Shown here: piece after piece, positions 38,124 through 39,352 of the stretch | How the letters are laid out: every line of letters begins with the position of its first letter | Position numbering within the stretch: position 1 is the stretch's first letter | Origin: Veillonella montpellierensis DSM 17217 | GTDB lineage: Bacteria; Bacillota; Negativicutes; Veillonellales; Veillonellaceae | Assembly (NCBI RefSeq): GCF_000426745.1 | Contig: NZ_KE384563.1 | Coordinates: forward strand, 1 to 39,352 | Length of the DNA: 39,352 nucleotides | Reading direction: 5' to 3' | Made by a program: the position numbers and the translations under genes | Notes under the pieces: model-generated | The model's input: the letters and a program-made list of their open reading frames with translations, nothing else | Databases searched by the model: none | Told to the model about the DNA's origin: nothing

Positions 38124-38347
38124 TTATCACATCGCCATGTGTGCTGTATCGTATGTAATTGTTATAGGTAGTATCGATGCTCTAGCAAGGCACATGTGGC
38201 ATATACATAGTCCCTTATCGGGTCAAACAAAACCACCTATACTACTAGCCATGCATATTCATGCTTGTTTTATTCCCCTAACGCGTCATGTCATCGTAGG
38301 CTAGGTTCTCATGAAAGCATAGAATCTATCGCACCTATGCAAGCCAC

Positions 38348-39352
38348 TTAGTGTACTTGTTTACCTGTACGTGCCACTTGATTTACACGCACCCGTTCAA
38401 TCGTTGGACGTCCCGCTTTGTCCTTTGCAATCACATCAATTCGGAATCGTTCAAGCTCTGGTTCAAATTCTTGAAGTAATCGTTCATCCACATTCATACC
38501 CCGTTGCATTGCTTTATATACGAGCACAGCGAATTCATAGCGAGTCATCATACGATCGCCTTTGAAAGTCCCATCAGGGTATCCTTCTAGTACACCTTGT
38601 TGTAATAATTTATCAACCGCTTCATAGGCCCAATGATTCTTTTCAATATCTGGGAACAATTTCATTTTCAACGGATCAAGTGCCTTGCCTTGACTCATAC
38701 CCGTCATAGCTTGTCGTAGTACTTCTACTTCAGCACGAAGGTCTTTAATTTCCTTCGCCATAGCCACTCTTGATGTAGTAACGTGATTACCTTGTCCCAA
38801 TTTAACGGCTACACCAGCATTTACCATGTTGTCGCCACCGCCAAAAGAACCACCAATACTAAACATCGTATCTTCATTAGGACGATAATAAGCACCTAGT
38901 GAAGTCGCATTGGCACCTCGGTAATTACCATATCCTGCCGCAAAGTCCCATTTATCATCTGGATCAAAATCAAGTGGATGAAGGGCAGCAAGGGCAGCCG
39001 CACTAGCACCGACAGAATGTATCTGTTTTGTCATATCTACCACCTGATATTTCATAGCTTCTGTCGCTTGTTGCAATTGATCTTCCGTAGCAGCACGCCC
39101 CGATACAATATGCTGTCCATCCCATTTTGTATTGGAAAGTCCGGTAATGGTTCCTTTGCCTTTTTCTCCGTTTAGCTTCACATCGCCGACAACAATATTT
39201 GCTTTATCTTTCATTCCGTCAATCGCAACTTCGCCTACTTTGATTTTTGGTTTTAAACCGATAGTATACGTTTTTTTACCCGCATTGTCCGTAGTCGGTG
39301 TTACGCTTACTCCGCTTTCGGTATCATCTTTTATGTCGATATTCGCATCTGT
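38348..39352 (-). CDS. Trimeric autotransporter with C-terminal SLH domain (partial, N terminus outside window)
   Basis: The frame is open to the window edge; the 335 visible residues are the end of a longer protein. In order they are: stalk/GKGTITGLSNTKWDG segments nearly identical in DNA to the 1545-aa adhesin; a YadA anchor (ALAALHPLDFDPDDKWDFAA...VNAGVAVKLG, about 38789-39013); a short coiled coil; an SLH domain (LFPDIEKNHWAYEAVDKLLQ, GVLEGYPDGTFKGDRMMTRYEFAVLVYKA split over two blocks, 38495-38662); and a basic tail ending KQVH. Since the barrel sits in the outer membrane with its C terminus inside, the SLH domain should face the periplasm and could bind peptidoglycan, as the SLH domain of the OmpM porins of Negativicutes does. 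The first in-frame ATG (39214) is internal and is not the start. Confidence 0.9.
   Translation of the reverse strand, partial: TDANIDIKDDTESGVSVTPTTDNAGKKTYTIGLKPKIKVGEVAIDGMKDKANIVVGDVKLNGEKGKGTITGLSNTKWDGQHIVSGRAATEDQLQQATEAMKYQVVDMTKQIHSVGASAAALAALHPLDFDPDDKWDFAAGYGNYRGANATSLGAYYRPNEDTMFSIGGSFGGGDNMVNAGVAVKLGQGNHVTTSRVAMAKEIKDLRAEVEVLRQAMTGMSQGKALDPLKMKLFPDIEKNHWAYEAVDKLLQQGVLEGYPDGTFKGDRMMTRYEFAVLVYKAMQRGMNVDERLLQEFEPELERFRIDVIAKDKAGRPTIERVRVNQVARTGKQVH
38495..38662 (-). other. SLH domain segment
   Basis: The visible signature is FPDIxxxHWAxxAVxxLLxxGxxxGYPDGTFxGxxxMTRYEFA, one complete SLH repeat. It lies about 40 residues after the last barrel strand. Only a single repeat is present, as in OmpM-type proteins. 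Confidence 0.9.

Larger units (their letters stand above)
37727..38265. repeat. Duplicated autotransporter upstream region, copy B
   Basis: The partner of 34919-35340, described there. The extra segment (about 37905-38010) has no counterpart in copy A and no recognisable content. Confidence 0.85.

Overview
The window reads as chromosomal DNA of a Veillonella-like diderm Firmicute (Negativicutes). The main reasons are trimeric autotransporters with YadA-type anchors, one of which carries an SLH domain; a T-box-controlled trp operon; and two adjacent CobT paralogs of the ArsA/ArsB type known from Sporomusa and Veillonella. This assignment is inference, since no database search was possible. Almost every gene lies on the minus strand; queF is the only intact plus-strand gene.

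Layout. 1-9.6 kb is housekeeping: tRNA-Gly(GCC); a tight tyrA-cobT/arsA-cobT/arsB-larC1 cluster; tRNA-Ser(GCU); cysE; queF; a DUF1858 protein; a GNAT acetyltransferase and a HAD hydrolase. 9.6-18.2 kb is an AT-rich island against the 3' end of guaA. It is flanked by two diverged direct repeats of about 0.39 kb, each with transposase and DUF2513 remnants, a hairpin terminator and a copy of the guaA 3'-terminal bases. Its cargo is one compact operon: XRE regulator, ORF6N protein, a BcgI-like nuclease-methyltransferase fusion, a specificity subunit with three target-recognition-like domains, a DUF4268 nuclease-like protein and a DUF3644 protein. 18.2-28 kb holds guaA, a 137-bp tandem repeat, and trpE-G-D-CF-B-A behind a consensus promoter and a Trp T-box. 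28-29.6 kb holds yaaA and an unknown gene. 30-39.35 kb is a cluster of three trimeric autotransporter genes: one intact (1545 aa), one broken by a single in-frame ochre codon, and one running off the window end whose C terminus is an SLH domain.

The most striking observation is the specificity gene of the restriction-modification (RM) island. A 31-nt TA dinucleotide tract lies in frame exactly between its second and third recognition domains, and both other frames stop within a few codons. Slippage should therefore switch the enzyme between a normal two-domain subunit and a three-domain subunit, rather than simply on and off. Also notable are the link between tyrosine synthesis and phenolyl-cobamide genes, a LarC lacking its LarC2 half, the SLH-tailed autotransporter, and clear sequence sharing among the autotransporter loci.

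Limits: family names come from motifs read by eye. Starts were chosen by ribosome-binding sites. Promoters are matches to -35/-10 consensus only.
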